Positions 63,908 through 64,000 of a stretch of DNA of 64,000 nt are shown here, piece by piece. Under the pieces are notes generated by a model. The model saw nothing but the letters and a program-made list of their open reading frames with translations, made no database searches and was not told the DNA's origin. This stretch comes from Actinomycetaceae bacterium (GTDB lineage Bacteria > Actinomycetota > Actinomycetes > Actinomycetales > Actinomycetaceae). Numbering within the stretch: position 1 is the stretch's first letter; the number at the start of each line of letters is the position of its first letter. The stretch covers positions 297,461 through 361,460 of the forward strand of contig JAUNAP010000002.1 in NCBI GenBank assembly GCA_030527545.1. The letters run 5' to 3'. The position numbers and the translations under genes were made by a program.

Positions 63908-64000
63908 GGGGGGGGGGGGTTATCCCCCACCCCCCCCCGCCCAAACCCAACATCGGGGCCCCCCCGGCCCCCCGCAGGGGGGGGCAGGCGGGCGGGCCCC
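63908..64000. other. Homopolymer-rich low-complexity end of the window
   Basis: From 63908 the sequence is almost entirely G and C runs: 12 G, then runs of C, then G/C blocks to the end. This resembles error-rich contig ends (poly-G artefacts) more than genomic sequence. Nothing should be annotated here. Confidence 0.75.

Overview
The window is a gene-dense, GC-rich stretch from an actinobacterium. Codon use is rich in GTC/CTC/GCC, several starts are GTG, and at least nine genes carry a TANNNT hexamer 6-7 bases before the start codon, the signature of leaderless actinobacterial mRNAs. Fermentative central metabolism combined with anaerobic respiration and host-glycan enzymes points to the family Actinomycetaceae (Trueperella, Arcanobacterium or Actinomyces relatives). 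That placement is inference. No tRNA, rRNA, IS element, prophage or CRISPR array was seen.

Layout. (1) 1-9.7 kb, housekeeping: 3' end of clpB, a TetR-type regulator with a long C-terminal extension, a serine hydrolase, xth, pyrE, an SDR, a NagD-like phosphatase, an rRNA/tRNA methyltransferase, class II aldolase (fba), a UGPase and a coupled nucleotidyltransferase. (2) 9.7-13.4 kb: two histidine-bearing polytopic membrane proteins translationally coupled to a membrane-anchored copper nitrite reductase with an extra cupredoxin domain. (3) 13.5-19 kb: a GH112 galacto-/lacto-N-biose phosphorylase with a binding-protein ABC importer. (4) 19-26 kb: molybdate regulator, modA and a modB-modC fusion, then moaC, moeA, moeB, moaE, moaD and moaA. 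(5) 26-40 kb: DMSO-reductase-type dmsABC, a flavodoxin remnant, a system II cytochrome c maturation operon (tlpA, ccsA, resB, ccdA, TPR protein) behind nrfHA, a TorD-like chaperone, an unusual ferredoxin, and tatC-tatA-tatB. Regions 2, 4 and 5 form a nearly self-contained anaerobic respiration island: molybdate uptake, cofactor synthesis, folding chaperone, Tat export, two terminal reductases and heme attachment.

(6) 40-53.4 kb: a sugar and phospho-compound locus with no function I can name. It holds a PfkB kinase, a metallophosphoesterase and an ABC importer on one side. On the other is a fully coupled operon: DeoR regulator, GH4, GH38 alpha-mannosidase, alkaline-phosphatase-superfamily phosphodiesterase, HAD phosphatase, inositol-monophosphatase-like enzyme and MgtC-like membrane protein. 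TGCGCAGAT boxes lie in the divergent promoter region. This is the best candidate for an undescribed catabolic system. (7) 53.4-58.8 kb: icd, a duplicated-domain eukaryotic-type phosphofructokinase and pgi. (8) 58.8-64 kb: a C/A-skewed pair of secreted proteins, a 500-base non-coding stretch with a long hairpin, a CPBP protease, an aldose-6-phosphate mutarotase-like protein and mdh. The last ~95 bases are homopolymer-rich and look like a contig-end artefact.
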